This document shows positions 61,934 through 64,000 of a DNA stretch of 64,000 bases, one piece after another. The number at the start of each line of letters is the position of its first letter. Within the stretch, counting starts at the first letter, position 1. The stretch is from Salinivibrio kushneri (GTDB lineage: Bacteria; Pseudomonadota; Gammaproteobacteria; Enterobacterales; Vibrionaceae). The notes under the pieces are model-generated. The model worked only from the letters and a program-made list of their open reading frames with translations. It had not been told where the DNA came from and searched no databases. The DNA lies in assembly GCF_005280275.1 (NCBI RefSeq), contig NZ_CP040021.1, forward strand, positions 397,001-461,000. Reading direction: 5' to 3'. Position numbers and translations under genes: made by a program.

Positions 61934-64000
61934 GTGCTTGAAGCCTACCGTAAACACGTCGAAGAACGTGCCGCTCAGGGTATTGTGCCTAAACCGCTTA
62001 ACGCTGAGCAAACCGCCAGTTTGATAGAACTGCTGAAAAACCCGCCCGCTGGCGAAGAAGAAACCCTCGTTTATTTACTGGAAAACCGAATCCCACCCGG
62101 TGTGGATGAAGCCGCTTACGTGAAAGCCGGCTTTCTTGCCGCCCTAGCTAAAGGCGAGGCGCAATCACCCTTGATTAGCCCCGAGCGTGCCACTGAATTA
62201 CTTGGCACCATGCAAGGTGGCTACAACATCGAGCCGCTGATCACCTTACTTGATGATGACAAGCTTGCGCCCATTGCGGCGAAAGTGCTGTCTCATACCT
62301 TATTGATGTTCGATGCGTTTTACGACGTTGAAGACAAAATGAAAGCAGGCAATGCCTACGCTAAGCAGGTGATGGCGTCGTGGGCGAACGCTGAGTGGTA
62401 CCTGGAAAAACCACAAATTCCTGAAAAAGTGACACTGACGGTGTTCAAAGTCTCGGGTGAAACCAACACCGATGACTTGTCACCCGCGCCAGATGCTTGG
62501 TCACGTCCAGATATTCCCTTACATGCTCTTGCGATGCTGAAAAACGAGCGCGAGGGTATTCAGCCGGACAAACCAGGAGAGATTGGCCCGATCGAGCAAA
62601 TGAAAAAGCTGGAAGAAAAAGGTCATCCACTGGTTTATGTCGGTGATGTGGTCGGTACTGGCTCGTCTCGTAAGTCGGCAACTAACTCGGTGTTGTGGTT
62701 TATGGGGCACGATATTCCTAACGTCCCTAACAAGCGCTCAGGTGGTTTTTGTTTAGGTGGCAAAATCGCGCCTATTTTCTTTAATACCATGGAAGATGCG
62801 GGCGCTCTGCCGATTGAACTTGATGTGAGCAAGCTCAACATGGGCGATGTGATTGACCTGTATCCGGCCGACGGCAAAGTGTGCAAGCACGGCACCGATG
62901 ATGTCCTATCTACCTTCCAACTAAAAACGGACATCCTGTACGATGAAGTGCGTGCGGGTGGACGTATCCCCTTGATCATTGGCCGAGGACTGACCGATAA
63001 AGCCCGCGAAAGCTTAGGGCTTGAGCCCTCTGAGGTGTTCCGTCGCCCACGTCCGGTGGCTGATTCCACCAAAGGCTTTACCTTGGCACAAAAAATGGTG
63101 GGCAAAGCGTGTGGCGTTGAGGGCGTGCGCCCGAACACCTATTGTGAGCCAAAAATGACCACCGTGGGCTCACAAGATACCACCGGGCCCATGACGCGCG
63201 ACGAGCTGAAAGATTTGGCCTGCCTTGGCTTTACCGCTGATTTGACCATGCAGTCGTTCTGCCATACCTCGGCTTATCCAAAGCCGGTGGATGTGGAAAC
63301 CCACCATACGTTGCCAGACTTTATTATGAACCGTGGTGGTGTGGCGCTGCGTCCCGGTGACGGTGTGATCCACTCGTGGCTCAACCGTATGCTGCTGCCT
63401 GATACCGTAGGTACTGGTGGCGATTCACATACTCGCTTCCCCCTCGGGATCTCTTTCCCGGCAGGCTCTGGCTTGGTCGCGTTTGCCGCGGCAACTGGGG
63501 TCATGCCTTTGGATATGCCAGAGTCCGTATTGGTACGCTTTAAAGGCGAAATGCAACCCGGGGTGACGTTGCGTGACCTGGTTCATGCTATCCCTTACTT
63601 TGGCATTCAAAAAGGGCTGCTGACGGTGGAGAAATCGGGCAAGATTAACGAGTTCTCTGGCCGTATTTTGGAGATCGAAGGGGTTGAGCACCTGACGGTT
63701 GAGCAGGCGTTTGAGCTGTCAGATGCATCAGCGGAGCGTTCAGCGGCTGGTTGTACCGTTAAGTTGTCGCAAGACTCTGTGGCTGAGTATTTAGAGTCGA
63801 ACATTGTGATGCTTAAGTGGATGATCTCTGAGGGCTATGGCGATCGCCGTACCATCGAGCGCCGCATTCAAGCTATGCAACAGTGGCTGGAAAACCCAAG
63901 CTTGATGGAAGCAGATAAAGATGCCGAGTATGCGCATGTGCTTGAAATCGATCTGGCTGACATCAAAGAGCCAATTCTGTGCGCGCCGAATGATCCCGAT
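61934..64000 (+). CDS. acnB: Bifunctional aconitate hydratase B / 2-methylisocitrate dehydratase, 5' part
   Basis: AcnB is the main TCA-cycle aconitase with a 4Fe-4S cluster. The frame starts with GTG 61934 ([23 protein letters not shown] upstream) and is open for 689 codons to the right edge, of about 865 expected. The N-terminal HEAT-like domain ([28 protein letters not shown]), the swivelling domain ([37 protein letters not shown]) and the start of the catalytic core are visible ([24 protein letters not shown]). The three cluster cysteines, which lie near residues 710-772 in the family, are beyond the window. In E. coli too it lies just downstream of lpd. Confidence 0.97.
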   Translation, partial: MLEAYRKHVEERAAQGIVPKPLNAEQTASLIELLKNPPAGEEETLVYLLENRIPPGVDEAAYVKAGFLAALAKGEAQSPLISPERATELLGTMQGGYNIEPLITLLDDDKLAPIAAKVLSHTLLMFDAFYDVEDKMKAGNAYAKQVMASWANAEWYLEKPQIPEKVTLTVFKVSGETNTDDLSPAPDAWSRPDIPLHALAMLKNEREGIQPDKPGEIGPIEQMKKLEEKGHPLVYVGDVVGTGSSRKSATNSVLWFMGHDIPNVPNKRSGGFCLGGKIAPIFFNTMEDAGALPIELDVSKLNMGDVIDLYPADGKVCKHGTDDVLSTFQLKTDILYDEVRAGGRIPLIIGRGLTDKARESLGLEPSEVFRRPRPVADSTKGFTLAQKMVGKACGVEGVRPNTYCEPKMTTVGSQDTTGPMTRDELKDLACLGFTADLTMQSFCHTSAYPKPVDVETHHTLPDFIMNRGGVALRPGDGVIHSWLNRMLLPDTVGTGGDSHTRFPLGISFPAGSGLVAFAAATGVMPLDMPESVLVRFKGEMQPGVTLRDLVHAIPYFGIQKGLLTVEKSGKINEFSGRILEIEGVEHLTVEQAFELSDASAERSAAGCTVKLSQDSVAEYLESNIVMLKWMISEGYGDRRTIERRIQAMQQWLENPSLMEADKDAEYAHVLEIDLADIKEPILCAPNDPD

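Overview
This window reads as a chromosomal segment of a Vibrionaceae-type gammaproteobacterium. The evidence is the closeness of the encoded proteins to enterobacterial and vibrio orthologues, a dcw cluster without ddlB followed by lpxC, a dciA-type gene and secA, a pilABCD-coaE-zapD-yacG operon, and pdhR-aceE-aceF-lpd next to acnB. Moderate GC and the gene mix would fit a halophilic genus such as Salinivibrio, but that genus call is only a guess. Apart from the first 5 kb, nearly everything is core genome; no insertion sequence, prophage, CRISPR array, tRNA or rRNA was seen.

Layout. 1-5.7 kb is the accessory end: a truncated effector-like gene running off the left edge, a REP-like palindrome, a secreted protein of unknown function, a lone arginine deiminase (arcA), the RNase E inhibitor rraB and a small DUF2061-type membrane protein. 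5.9-11 kb holds valS, holC and pepA on the minus strand, divergent from lptF-lptG. A TonB-dependent receptor with Fur-like sites follows (13.5-15.4 kb). The minus-strand envelope group dolP-diaA-yraN-lpoA (15.7-19.1 kb) faces rsmI and the RNase P RNA gene rnpB.

20.6-37.7 kb is the division and cell wall cluster mraZ-rsmH-ftsL-ftsI-murE-murF-mraY-murD-ftsW-murG-murC-ftsQ-ftsA-ftsZ-lpxC, tightly packed with many overlapping stop and start codons. A sigma70-type promoter, four TGG repeats in 10-bp steps (the MraZ operator) and a CRP-like site lie ahead of it. A second promoter-like site lies between murC and ftsQ. dciA, secA and mutT follow, then the minus-strand type IV pilus operon and nadC.

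49.2-52.1 kb holds an unusual pair, a membrane-anchored NMT1/SsuA-like binding protein overlapping a HAMP-GGDEF diguanylate cyclase, and then ampD. 52.1-59.3 kb is the pyruvate dehydrogenase locus (two PdhR boxes, pdhR, aceE, aceF with three lipoyl domains, lpd). A methyl-accepting chemotaxis gene with a frameshift at a run of five G/C pairs and the 5' part of acnB close the window.

No clearly new multi-gene system is evident. The points most worth following up are the binding protein/diguanylate cyclase pair, the secA leader (a 50-codon ORF whose ribosome binding site sits in a hairpin), the truncated effector-like gene at the left edge, and the frameshifted chemoreceptor.
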